Shown piece by piece: positions 1-6,680 of a stretch of DNA of 10,411 bases. The notes beneath the pieces were generated by a model. It worked only from the letters and a program-made list of their open reading frames with translations, did no database searches and was not told the DNA's origin. A program made the translations under genes and the position numbers. Position 1 is the first letter of the stretch, and each line of letters begins with the position of its first letter. The stretch is from Chrysiogenales bacterium (GTDB taxonomy: Bacteria > Acidobacteriota > Aminicenantia > UBA2199), in NCBI GenBank assembly GCA_004525465.1, contig SPCN01000060.1:1-10411 (forward strand), read 5' to 3'.

Positions 1-14
1 AACTTTTCTCCAAT
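1..14 (-). promoter_or_regulatory. Ribosome binding site of a gene lying just outside the window
   Basis: Read on the minus strand this is ATTGGAGAAAAGTT, with GGAG at 11-8 followed by seven bases to the window edge. That is the right spacing for a start codon immediately beyond base 1. It closely resembles the site in front of tatT (TTGGAGAAAAACC). The gene it serves is not visible. In known cases tatT is followed or accompanied by the TRAP substrate-binding protein gene (tatP), so that is the first guess, by inference only. Confidence 0.6.
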
Positions 15-980
15 TCATATTCCTTTCTCCTCAAGTGTGGCGTCTGATTCCTCAGTTTCCAAAAAGTAGTCTTCAGTGTGCTCCAACAGCCATTGCGCTT
101 TGCGTTGATTTATTGTGTTTACCAGTCTTTTTTCCGGAACTGCATCCACATCCATGGTCAATGCTTTTTTTAGTAGTGCTTTGAATTCAGCTAGGTTTTG
201 CTCTTTAACAGAAACGGTAACGGCCAGTGACAGGTAGGCAGTAGTAGATTTTCCATTGGAAACGGCTACGGCTTGCTCGAAGTGTTGGCGGGCTTTCGCT
301 GCGTTTCCACCCATGTATTCGGGCAGGGAGCCGTAGTATAAAATATAGAATTCGTGGATCGCTCCGTCCGCAAAATTCTTGTCCAGCTCGAAAACCCTCT
401 CCATTAAAGCGGCTGCCGCGGGCAAAGTCATGCCCAGATCCATGTCAAATGGATCGATGGCGTAAGCCCCCAGCCAGCCGGCTCCCGCCCAATAAAGCAA
501 GGGCGCATCTTTCCTGGTTGTGGATTGCAGGGCATGGTTGAACTTTCTTTTTCGCAAAGCTTCGTTAAGTCCTGGGAATTTGCTTTCCAGACCGGTGAGA
601 AGGATGTCGCGGCCCCTTAGGTATAGGTTTTTGGCTCGCTTGAAAACAAATTCCTGCTTTTTGTATTCCGCTTCTGGGAGCATGACGGCCGGCGTCTGCA
701 GGAAAGCATTGGCGTACATAATATATAAGCTCCCTGTCTGCAGGCGCAATCCCTGGTGCCCGGGATTGGCGGTCAGGAGAGATTCGTACATTTTGATGGC
801 AAAGGGCAGCGCGTCGCCGACCAGTTCGGGGTCATTGTCTCCGCTAAATACCGTTCCCGAAGTTTTGCCGGTCAAGGCGTTGGCCACCTGATTCATGGCG
901 ATTTTTTTTATTGAACAGGCCGGGGAAAAAATCAATGTCAATATGATCATTAAACAAAAAGAGAAAAAAGATTTTTTCAT
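15..980 (-). CDS. tatT: TatT family TRAP-transporter accessory lipoprotein
   Basis: This 321-residue protein matches the TRAP transporter T-component family, known from the Treponema pallidum TatT lipoprotein. That protein is a helical TPR-type trimer that partners the periplasmic substrate-binding protein TatP. Visible family signatures are FSGDNDPELVGDALPF (45-60) followed by a helix ending NPGH, the central YWAGAGWLGAY and ALMERVFELD segments (about 163-200), AIHEFYILYYGSLPE (207-221), and the C-terminal block with LLKKALTMDVDAVPEKRL and QRKAQWLLEHTEDYF. The N-terminus (MKKSFFSF, then a hydrophobic run ending FSPAC) is a lipoprotein signal with Cys22 as the lipidated residue; the -3 position is Ser rather than the usual Leu. 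I chose the ATG at 980 because the signal peptide begins there and GGAG lies nine bases upstream; an in-frame ATG at 1040 would prepend 20 residues that do not fit. The mature protein should sit in the periplasm, anchored to a membrane. It is transcribed divergently from nadA. Confidence 0.9.
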   Translation of the reverse strand: MKKSFFSFCLMIILTLIFSPACSIKKIAMNQVANALTGKTSGTVFSGDNDPELVGDALPFAIKMYESLLTANPGHQGLRLQTGSLYIMYANAFLQTPAVMLPEAEYKKQEFVFKRAKNLYLRGRDILLTGLESKFPGLNEALRKRKFNHALQSTTRKDAPLLYWAGAGWLGAYAIDPFDMDLGMTLPAAAALMERVFELDKNFADGAIHEFYILYYGSLPEYMGGNAAKARQHFEQAVAVSNGKSTTAYLSLAVTVSVKEQNLAEFKALLKKALTMDVDAVPEKRLVNTINQRKAQWLLEHTEDYFLETEESDATLEEKGI

Positions 981-988
981 TTGGTTTT

Positions 989-993
989 TCTCC
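989..993 (-). promoter_or_regulatory. Shine-Dalgarno of tatT
   Basis: On the minus strand GGAGA lies nine bases before the ATG at 980. It selects that start over the in-frame ATG 60 bases upstream, which has no such site and would put extra residues in front of a normal signal peptide. Confidence 0.75.
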
Positions 994-1008
994 AAAAACA
1001 GTAAACGT

Positions 1009-1037
1009 ATTATACAATATTTAGGTTTAACGGACAG
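1009..1037 (-). promoter_or_regulatory. Predicted sigma-70 promoter of tatT
   Basis: On the minus strand a perfect TATAAT occupies 1014-1009, 28 bases before the start codon. Transcription would begin near 1002 and leave a short leader that contains the Shine-Dalgarno. The -35 region at the expected distance (CTGTCC, 1037-1032) is poor, so the promoter may be weak or need an activator. The site faces away from the nadA promoter in the shared divergent region. Confidence 0.45.
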
Positions 1038-1137
1038 CATGATTTCTCAAAAAATGCAATTTTTCAGAAAAGTGGAATTGAGACTTATTGATGGCAAAAC
1101 CCGCAAGTCCCCCATGATAAAGCTTATTTCCTGATAT

Positions 1138-1166
1138 TTGACCGCGGTGACTAAAAAGGCTAAAAT
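1138..1166 (+). promoter_or_regulatory. Predicted sigma-70 promoter of nadA
   Basis: TTGACC (1138-1143) and TAAAAT (1161-1166) are separated by exactly 17 bases; each matches the consensus at five of six positions. Transcription should start near 1173, only about ten bases before the nadA ATG at 1183. That leaves no room for a Shine-Dalgarno, and none is seen. The same architecture (TTGACT, 17 bases, TAAAAT) precedes the oxidoreductase gene at the other end of the window. Confidence 0.7.
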
Positions 1167-1182
1167 AATTTGAAAAAAACCA

Positions 1183-2097
1183 ATGAATGAAAACTTTGAA
1201 TTGAAGCAAAAGATCAGCAAGTTAAAAATTCAGAAAAACGCCATCATTTTGGCCCATAATTACCAAATCGAGGAAGTGCAGCTTGCCGCCGATTTCCTTG
1301 GCGACTCCCTGGAGTTGAGCCGGAAAGCCGTTGGCTTAAGCCAGGCCATGATTGTTTTTGCCGGCGTAAAATTTATGGCGGAAACAGCCAAAATTCTCGC
1401 ACCTGAAAAAAAGGTCCTGCTGCCGCGCCTCGATGCCGGTTGCCCCATGGCCGATATGATCACGGTGGACGAACTGCGCGAAATGAAGGCCAGTCATCCG
1501 CAAGCCATGGTTGTCACCTATGTAAATTCTTCGGTAGAAATCAAGGCGGAAAGCGATGTTTGCTGCACTTCGTCCAATGCTGTCCATGTTGTAGAGAATC
1601 TGCCGGCAAAGGAAATAATTTTTATCCCTGACCAGAACTTGGGAAGCTATGTACAGAAATTAGTGCCGGCCAAAAAAGTAATTTTGTTTGAGGCCTTCTG
1701 TTATGTCCATCACCGCATTAAAAAAGAGGAAATCGCGGCCATGCGGGTTCGCTATCCGCAAGCTAAAGTGATCGTACATCCGGAAGTGCGTCCGGAAGTG
1801 ATCGCAGGCGCCGATGAGGTCCTTTCCACCAGTGGTATGCTTGCTTATGTTAAGGAATCTCCAGCAAAAGAATTTATTGTTGCCACGGAACAGGGTTTGC
1901 TGCAAAGAATGAAAAGAGAAAATCCCGGCAAATTTTTTTTTCCGGCCTTATCCCCGAAAATCTGCAGCAATATGAAGCGGACCGCGCTCAAAGACATATA
2001 CGATTCTCTCCTTGAAGAGAAGTATGAGATTGAAATCGATCCGACCATCAGAGATAAAGCTGGCCTGGCGTTGCGAGAAATGCTAAAATATAGTTGA
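1183..2097 (+). CDS. nadA: Quinolinate synthase NadA
   Basis: NadA condenses iminoaspartate with dihydroxyacetone phosphate to quinolinate, the first committed product of de novo NAD synthesis, using an oxygen-sensitive [4Fe-4S] cluster. The 304 residues match the shorter, single-unit NadA form. The three cluster ligands are visible with family spacing: Cys87 (DAGCPMADM), Cys173 (EAFCYVHHR) and Cys261 (KICSNMKRT). Other family marks are AHNYQ near the start, DSLELSRKA, YVNSSVEIKAESDVCCTSSNAV (113-134, active site) and HPEVRPEV (199-206). The ATG at 1183 is preferred by homology length and by the promoter just upstream; a second ATG at 1187 is out of frame. No Shine-Dalgarno is present. The NifU-like gene begins nine bases after the stop and is almost certainly cotranscribed. 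No aspartate oxidase (nadB) or nadC gene is in the window. Confidence 0.97.
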   Translation: MNENFELKQKISKLKIQKNAIILAHNYQIEEVQLAADFLGDSLELSRKAVGLSQAMIVFAGVKFMAETAKILAPEKKVLLPRLDAGCPMADMITVDELREMKASHPQAMVVTYVNSSVEIKAESDVCCTSSNAVHVVENLPAKEIIFIPDQNLGSYVQKLVPAKKVILFEAFCYVHHRIKKEEIAAMRVRYPQAKVIVHPEVRPEVIAGADEVLSTSGMLAYVKESPAKEFIVATEQGLLQRMKRENPGKFFFPALSPKICSNMKRTALKDIYDSLLEEKYEIEIDPTIRDKAGLALREMLKYS

Positions 2098-2106
2098 GGA
2101 GTTACA

Positions 2107-2340
2107 ATGGAACTAAAGGAAAAAGTTATGGCCGTGATTGAAAAAGTCCGTCCGGCGCTGCAGGGCGATGGCGGGGATATTGAATTGGTTGAGGTGCTGG
2201 CTGAAGAAAAAGCGGTACTGGTGCGGCTAAAAGGTGCTTGTTTCGGTTGTCCGATGAGTACCTATACCATCAAGGGTTATGTCGAGCAGGTGATGAAAGA
2301 GGAAATCCCCGAAATCAGCGAAGTGCGCCTGGTCAAATAA
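2107..2340 (+). CDS. NifU-like (Nfu) Fe-S cluster carrier, single domain
   Basis: This 77-residue protein consists only of the NifU C-terminal (Nfu) domain, which holds a [4Fe-4S] cluster between two subunits and passes it to client enzymes. The signature is complete: VRPALQGDGGDIELVEV (14-30), then the cluster motif CFGC (Cys45 and Cys48) in GACFGCPMS, and a C-terminal helix ending in PEISEVRLVK. There is no IscU-like or A-type partner domain. A strong Shine-Dalgarno, GAGGAG at 2096-2101, overlaps the nadA stop codon and sits five bases before the ATG, so translation is probably coupled to nadA. The position suggests it supplies or repairs the NadA cluster. LipA, another Nfu client in studied bacteria, lies 7 kb away. 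The function of the family is clear; the specific client is inference. Confidence 0.95.
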   Translation: MELKEKVMAVIEKVRPALQGDGGDIELVEVLAEEKAVLVRLKGACFGCPMSTYTIKGYVEQVMKEEIPEISEVRLVK

Positions 2341-2366
2341 ATGTCATTGCCCTGTTTTGGGACGGG

Positions 2367-2394
2367 TTGTCTTTGGTCCTTCAGGTCATAAAAT
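2367..2394 (+). promoter_or_regulatory. Possible promoter of the solute-binding protein gene, leaderless type
   Basis: TTGTCT (2367-2372) and TAAAAT (2389-2394) are separated by 16 bases. The -10 box ends six bases before the TTG start codon at 2401, so the predicted first transcribed base coincides with the start codon. No Shine-Dalgarno is present between nfu and this gene. The match is moderate (four of six and five of six), and readthrough from nadA-nfu is equally possible. No hairpin terminator is visible in the 60-base gap. Confidence 0.4.
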
Positions 2395-2400
2395 ATTAGT

Positions 2401-3864
2401 TTGAAATTATTTCGGCGCTGTCTTTTTTATATTGTTTTTTTGCCGCTTTTTTTTACTGCTGCGGAAAAGAAATTTTTGCGCATCGCCTGCTTTGATTTTC
2501 CTGCAACGTTCAACCCGGTTTACGCGACCAGCGAGACGGCGCAAGCAGTGATGAACAAAATCTACCAATCCCTTTTTTATTTTGACGGCCAGGGAAAAAT
2601 TCGCCCGGAACTGGTCGCTGCCGCATCGCCAAATGAAGCGGGGCTGGAGATTTCGCTTACGTTGAAAAAGGGCGCGTTTTTTGCCGATGGTTCGGCTTTG
2701 AGCAGCCGTGACGTTGTGGCCACGGTTGCGTTGCTTAAAACCCCTCTTTTTGAGTATCCTTATCTGGCGGACCTCGATTTTTTGGAGAAAATCGAGGCCA
2801 TCGACCCGTTAAATTTGCGCATCAAATTAAAAGGAAAATTCGCTCCCTGGAAAAACTATCTGACTTTTAAAATATTGAATGCCGAAGAAATCAAGAGCTT
2901 TGATCCGCTGAAATTCAGGCGGCATGTCCCCATGGGAAGCGGCCCATATAAGTTGGCTCGCCGCAATGAGCCCGAAGGGTTCGAACTCCTGGAAAATCCT
3001 TTCTGGCCGCGGCCTGGTTCTTTTGCCAGGATTCGTTATTCCGTACTAAGGGAATCCAGGCAGGCCCCCCTGAAGTTGTTGAATGCCGAAATCGATGCGG
3101 TTGAAATTCATAGTGACGACGCAAAAACATATTCGCAAATGAAAAAATGGCAAAAACAATTCAGTTTGCTGAAATACAATAAATTCGGATTCACTTACCT
3201 TGTATTTAATATGAATAATTCCCGAATCGACCGGAATTTGCGGCGCATACTGTACAACCGCCTGCTGCCGACACGCTTTTTGGATATCTTTTTGCAGGGC
3301 ACGGGCAAGAAGGTTTTTTCACCATTCCTTTATTTGAGCGCCGAAAAACGTCCGCAGCCTTTTCCAACCGTCGCCCTGTCCGCACTCCGCAAGCTTAAGA
3401 TTCTGACCAACAGCGAATCGGTTGTACGCAAGCAACTGGTCCTGTTTTTGTGCGAGGAGATGAAGGCTTTCAACATTGAGCTGGAACCTGTTTTTGTCGA
3501 GTACCAGACATTTTTGAAATATTTGAAGCAGGGGAATTTCGACCTGGCCGTTTCCGCTTTCCTGTTGGACATGGATTGGAATTTGAAGGATATTCTTGGC
3601 AGTGACGGCTACTTCAATTATGCCGGTCTCTCAGAGCCGGAAATGGATGCAGTCCTTGAAGAAGGCTTGAAGGAGATGGACGTTGAAAAGCGCCGGAAAA
3701 TATATGATCATGCCCATGACTTGTGGTTGAAATCCTTGCCGCTTATTCCGCTTTTTAATTTAAATTATTACATGGGCATATCGCGTGCGATTAAAATTCC
3801 CCAGAAGCGCTTCAACCTGATAGGTTCATGCGGGGACTTTTTTTACAATCTTCAGGATTGGTAG
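2401..3864 (+). CDS. Secreted family 5 (DppA/OppA-type) solute-binding protein
   Basis: The 487-residue protein is an extracellular solute-binding protein of ABC transporter family 5, which usually captures peptides, nickel or oligosaccharides for an ABC importer. It opens with a Sec signal peptide (MKLFRR, hydrophobic core, likely cleavage after FTAA near residue 21) and has no lipobox, so it should be soluble in the periplasm. Family marks are the RIACFDFPATFNPVYATS opening, LTLKKGAFFADGSALSSRDVV (87-106), MGSGPYKL (178-185), and the C-terminal DMDWNLKDILGSDGYFNYAGLSEPEMD region followed by SLPLIPLFNLNYY. The start is TTG at 2401: an in-frame stop lies at 2389, and the first internal ATG would remove the signal peptide. 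No permease or ATPase gene is nearby, so it is an orphan here and its ligand cannot be named. Its 3' end overlaps the convergent lnt gene by 13 bases. Confidence 0.88.
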   Translation: MKLFRRCLFYIVFLPLFFTAAEKKFLRIACFDFPATFNPVYATSETAQAVMNKIYQSLFYFDGQGKIRPELVAAASPNEAGLEISLTLKKGAFFADGSALSSRDVVATVALLKTPLFEYPYLADLDFLEKIEAIDPLNLRIKLKGKFAPWKNYLTFKILNAEEIKSFDPLKFRRHVPMGSGPYKLARRNEPEGFELLENPFWPRPGSFARIRYSVLRESRQAPLKLLNAEIDAVEIHSDDAKTYSQMKKWQKQFSLLKYNKFGFTYLVFNMNNSRIDRNLRRILYNRLLPTRFLDIFLQGTGKKVFSPFLYLSAEKRPQPFPTVALSALRKLKILTNSESVVRKQLVLFLCEEMKAFNIELEPVFVEYQTFLKYLKQGNFDLAVSAFLLDMDWNLKDILGSDGYFNYAGLSEPEMDAVLEEGLKEMDVEKRRKIYDHAHDLWLKSLPLIPLFNLNYYMGISRAIKIPQKRFNLIGSCGDFFYNLQDW

Positions 3865-5357
3865 CGCCGGCCTTTTTTCTTGGCCAACATCCAGAGGAGT
3901 TTCCCCAGGGTCAGAAAAAAACAGGCGTAGGGAAAAAGATATCCCCAGCGAGTGAATATGGTTTTATTTTTAAGGTAACGAAATGAAGCTAGAAACTGGT
4001 CGGACTTATGCAGGGGTGATTGATAGATAATACGGCCGGCCGCATCTACCCAAGCCGAAATGCCATTGGAAGTCGAGCGCAGCAGATAGCGGCGGTTTTC
4101 AATGCTGCGAAAAACCGCCATGGCCAGGTGCTGGTAGGGGGCCGACGATCTCCCTAACCAGGAATCATTGGAAATGGTGATGATCACTTCGCCGCCCTTG
4201 GCGATCATGGTGCGCAGCAATTCGGGGTAGATGATCTCGTAGCAGATGGGAGTGGAGAACCAATGTCCGGCAAAGCGGATGTTGTGGATTTTATCCCCGG
4301 GGCTGAAGTCGCCGATTTCATCGGTTATTTTCTTTACAAAAAAGAGCCAGCGCCGGAATGGCACGTATTCACCGAAAGGGGTCAGGTGCACCTTGTCATA
4401 TTTTTCCAATTGCTGTCCGTTGAAAAGCATCATGGAATTGAAAACTTTTTCCGAGCCTTGGTAATCGGTAAAACCGGCAAATAAAGGAACGTGATTTTGA
4501 CTGAATGCCGCTAACTGGTCCCTGAAATAGGGGGTTTGCCGAGGATAGATCGGTACGGTGAATTCCGGCCAGATCACGAATTCGGCACCTGATTTTTTCA
4601 ATTGCAGGGAAGATCTGAAAAGTTTTTCCAGGGTTGCTTTAATAAAGGCAAAATCAAAAACCTGGTCATGGTTGCTGTTTGGTTGGATGATACCGGCTTG
4701 GTGGAAGGGAATTTTGGCGGTTTTGACCGTGTGATTTTTCAGTAAGCAAAAACCGCTGGCATAAACAGTTAAAACAACAGCCGCAAGCGCGATTAATATT
4801 CTTTTGCTTTTTGTTTTCCACAGCCTGAAAATAAGGACGTTGATGCAGATGAGCAAAAACGAAACCATGTGGATGCCGCCAATTTCCGCCAATTGTGAAA
4901 AATAGATGTTTTTATACTGGGAATAGCCGGCCTGGCACCAGGGAAAACCGCTGAAAACTTTCTCGACAACAAGGTCCTTACTGATCCAGATCGTCGGGAT
5001 CCAAAATGCGGCAGTGCAGGCCGACCCGACATTGCTGAATTTCCCGATCAGCATGCCGGCCAGCCCTGAAAAAACGGATAAAAACGTGGCCAGGGCGATC
5101 AGGCCGACAATACCCAGTATCCAGGTCGTGCCGCCGTATTTGACCATTACCCTGGGGATCCAGTACAAAACGATCAAATAAGATACAAAGGAAAAACAAA
5201 AAAATATCCGAAAAACTGCGGCTGGTTGTTTGTTTTCAATGGCCAGCAGCAAAGGCACCAAAAATACAAAGGCCAGGAAGGCGATTTGAGTTTTTGGAAA
5301 AGCAAGCGCGTAAGCGATACCCGCACTCAGCCACAGAAAAATAGTTTTTGAATTCAG
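3852..5357 (-). CDS. lnt: Apolipoprotein N-acyltransferase Lnt
   Basis: Lnt transfers an acyl chain from phospholipid to the N-terminal cysteine of lipoproteins, the last maturation step in the inner membrane. The N-terminal half is hydrophobic with about seven membrane helices; a nitrilase-type domain follows (about 220-440) and a final helix lies near 473-492. Counting from the CTG at 5357 (501 residues; E. coli Lnt has 512), the catalytic triad is Glu265 (WPEF), Lys322 (KYDKVHLTPFGEYVPF) and Cys372 (TPICYE), with the conserved lid Glu330. IIQPN, NDSWLG, QHLAMAVFRSIENRR and SNGISAW are further family marks. The first ATG/GTG/TTG-type codon is a TTG at 5261, but it lies inside the second membrane helix (VFLVPLLLAI). 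The frame continues upstream through LWLSAGIAYALAFPK, the usual Lnt first helix, to a CTG that overlaps the SPOR stop codon. Function is certain from the triad; the exact start is inference. Confidence 0.93.
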   Translation of the reverse strand: MNSKTIFLWLSAGIAYALAFPKTQIAFLAFVFLVPLLLAIENKQPAAVFRIFFCFSFVSYLIVLYWIPRVMVKYGGTTWILGIVGLIALATFLSVFSGLAGMLIGKFSNVGSACTAAFWIPTIWISKDLVVEKVFSGFPWCQAGYSQYKNIYFSQLAEIGGIHMVSFLLICINVLIFRLWKTKSKRILIALAAVVLTVYASGFCLLKNHTVKTAKIPFHQAGIIQPNSNHDQVFDFAFIKATLEKLFRSSLQLKKSGAEFVIWPEFTVPIYPRQTPYFRDQLAAFSQNHVPLFAGFTDYQGSEKVFNSMMLFNGQQLEKYDKVHLTPFGEYVPFRRWLFFVKKITDEIGDFSPGDKIHNIRFAGHWFSTPICYEIIYPELLRTMIAKGGEVIITISNDSWLGRSSAPYQHLAMAVFRSIENRRYLLRSTSNGISAWVDAAGRIIYQSPLHKSDQFLASFRYLKNKTIFTRWGYLFPYACFFLTLGKLLWMLAKKKGRRYQS

Positions 5358-5917
5358 CGCGCTTTTTTGATGGCGAATGTCGCTTTCTCCAGGCTTTCCA
5401 ATTTGGTTTTTTCCTTCTGGGCTTCGGCCATGGTGGCAAAACTACCGACCTGGACGGTATGCAATTTTTTCCTGTTAATCGTTTCCACGATGATCGCGGT
5501 TTGATAACCGCGGCTGGAGAATCTGCTGCTGCATTTCTGGGCGTTGGTAAAATCGGCAAAAGCGCCTACTTGAATGGTATAGTTTTGATCCGTGAAAATA
5601 TTTTTCTGGCTGACGGGCGGTTGTTCTTTTTTCTTTTGCGCCTGATGCAGCTTCATTTCTTCCGGAATGGTCTGTTTTGCGCTGGTGTTTCCGGCTGCGG
5701 TTTTGATGGGTTTTTCATCGACAATACGTAACTCTTCAGGATTGACGGCGGCTTCCTCTTGATTTTGTTCGCTGTTTATTGCTGTCAGCGGATTTCCCCG
5801 GCGCTGGCCCGCTTGGTAGCCCATGTAAAAAAGAAAAATTCCCATGCCCAGGACCGCGATCAGAAAAATAACGATATGGACAAACGTTATCTTGATCTCA
5901 AAATAGGTTTTTTCCAT
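5354..5917 (-). CDS. Membrane-anchored SPOR-domain protein
   Basis: The 187-residue protein has a short cytoplasmic N-terminus, one membrane helix (about 12-33, ending GYQAGQRR), a low-complexity charged and Gln/Pro-containing linker (about 40-108), and a C-terminal SPOR domain (about 111-184). The two half-repeats of the domain are visible as YTIQVGAFADFTNAQ and HTVQVGSFATMAEAQ. SPOR domains bind glycan strands stripped of stem peptides and direct proteins such as FtsN, DamX and RlpA to the division site. This topology is FtsN/DamX-like, although no further FtsN hallmark can be seen. The ATG follows the slipin stop codon with no gap (TAAATG) and has no Shine-Dalgarno, so translation is likely coupled. 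The stop codon overlaps the proposed CTG start of lnt. A role in cell division or septal envelope remodelling is inferred from the family. Confidence 0.88.
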   Translation of the reverse strand: MEKTYFEIKITFVHIVIFLIAVLGMGIFLFYMGYQAGQRRGNPLTAINSEQNQEEAAVNPEELRIVDEKPIKTAAGNTSAKQTIPEEMKLHQAQKKKEQPPVSQKNIFTDQNYTIQVGAFADFTNAQKCSSRFSSRGYQTAIIVETINRKKLHTVQVGSFATMAEAQKEKTKLESLEKATFAIKKAR

Positions 5918-6679
5918 TTATTTTTTATCAAATATTCCTTTCAGTAAATCGATGGGCATGGGAAAAATGATTGTGGTGGAATTTTCTGATCCGATTTCTA
6001 CCAGTGTTTGCAGATAACGCAACTGAATGGTAGCGGGATTCTGGGAAAGGGTGTTGGCCGCTTCCAGAAGTTTGGCCGATGCCTGGTTTTCGCCCTCGGC
6101 ATGGATAATCTTGGCCCGGCGCTCTCTTTCGGCTTCGGCTTGTTTGGCCATGGCCCTTTGCATTTCCTGGGGCAGATCGACATGTTTGATTTCCACCATG
6201 GATATCTTGATGCCCCAGGGATCGGTGTGTTCGTCGATGATCGACTGCAAACGTGAATTGAGTTGGTCGCGCGCCGAGAGCAGTTCGTCAAGGTCGGCCT
6301 GGCCCAGAACCGAACGCAGGGTGGTCTGTGATAGTTGTGAGGTGGCGTACATATAGTCCTGGACTTCGATGACCGCCCGCTTGGGGTCGATTACCCGGAA
6401 ATAAACCACGGCGTTCACTTTAACCGAAACATTGTCCTTGGTGATGATATCCTGTGGTGGAACATCAAAAACAATGGTGCGCAGACTGATGCGGACCAGT
6501 TTGTCAATGGGAGATAAAACCAGAATCAATCCCGGGCCTTTGGGTTTGTCTAAAACCCGTCCCAAGCGGAAAATAACGCCGCGCTCGTATTCCTTCAGCA
6601 CCTTGATCCAACTCAAAACGAAAAATATGGCAATTACGGCCACTATGACCAGCGGACTGAAAAAAGCACCTGATTGCAT
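5918..6679 (-). CDS. Slipin / stomatin-like SPFH protein
   Basis: This 253-residue slipin has an N-terminal membrane segment (about 8-24, PLVIVAVIAIFFVLSW) and an SPFH/band 7 domain (about 28-190). Characteristic stretches are KEYERGVIFRLGRVL, KGPGLILVLSPIDK, TKDNVSVKVNAVVYFRV and WGIKISMVEIKHVDLP. A charged helix rich in Ala, Glu and Arg (AMAKQAEAERERRAKI, about 176-191) continues into a region likely to form a coiled coil. Slipins assemble in membranes as oligomeric rings or cages and are proposed to organise microdomains; the NfeD protease of Pyrococcus horikoshii cleaves the C-terminal tail of its slipin partner. Here the tail ends TTIIFPMPIDLLKGIFDKK, and the hydrophobic stretch STTIIFPMP resembles the kind of site cut in that system. 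The gene starts one base after the nfeD stop, with a strong Shine-Dalgarno inside the end of nfeD. Confidence 0.95.
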   Translation of the reverse strand: MQSGAFFSPLVIVAVIAIFFVLSWIKVLKEYERGVIFRLGRVLDKPKGPGLILVLSPIDKLVRISLRTIVFDVPPQDIITKDNVSVKVNAVVYFRVIDPKRAVIEVQDYMYATSQLSQTTLRSVLGQADLDELLSARDQLNSRLQSIIDEHTDPWGIKISMVEIKHVDLPQEMQRAMAKQAEAERERRAKIIHAEGENQASAKLLEAANTLSQNPATIQLRYLQTLVEIGSENSTTIIFPMPIDLLKGIFDKK

Positions 6680-6680
6680 T

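Noticed and set aside
981..1040. Upstream in-frame ATG for tatT at 1040
   Set aside because: It would add 20 residues before a normal lipoprotein signal peptide; the Shine-Dalgarno and TATAAT box both lie downstream of it and fit the ATG at 980.
1057..1080. Imperfect inverted repeat CAATT/AATTG between tatT and nadA as an operator or riboswitch
   Set aside because: Arms match at only about six of nine positions in AT-rich DNA, and no known riboswitch fold or NAD-regulator site could be recognised.
3866..3888. Hairpin-like GGCC with a T-run after the solute-binding protein stop
   Set aside because: The stem is only four base pairs around the T-run itself, the T-run is in the loop rather than after the stem, and the sequence codes for the Lys/Arg-rich end of Lnt.
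5354..5559. Minus-strand frame starting at 5559 and covering the SPOR/lnt junction
   Set aside because: It is out of frame with both SPOR and lnt, its residues are arginine/proline-rich shadow sequence, and the real genes fully explain this DNA.
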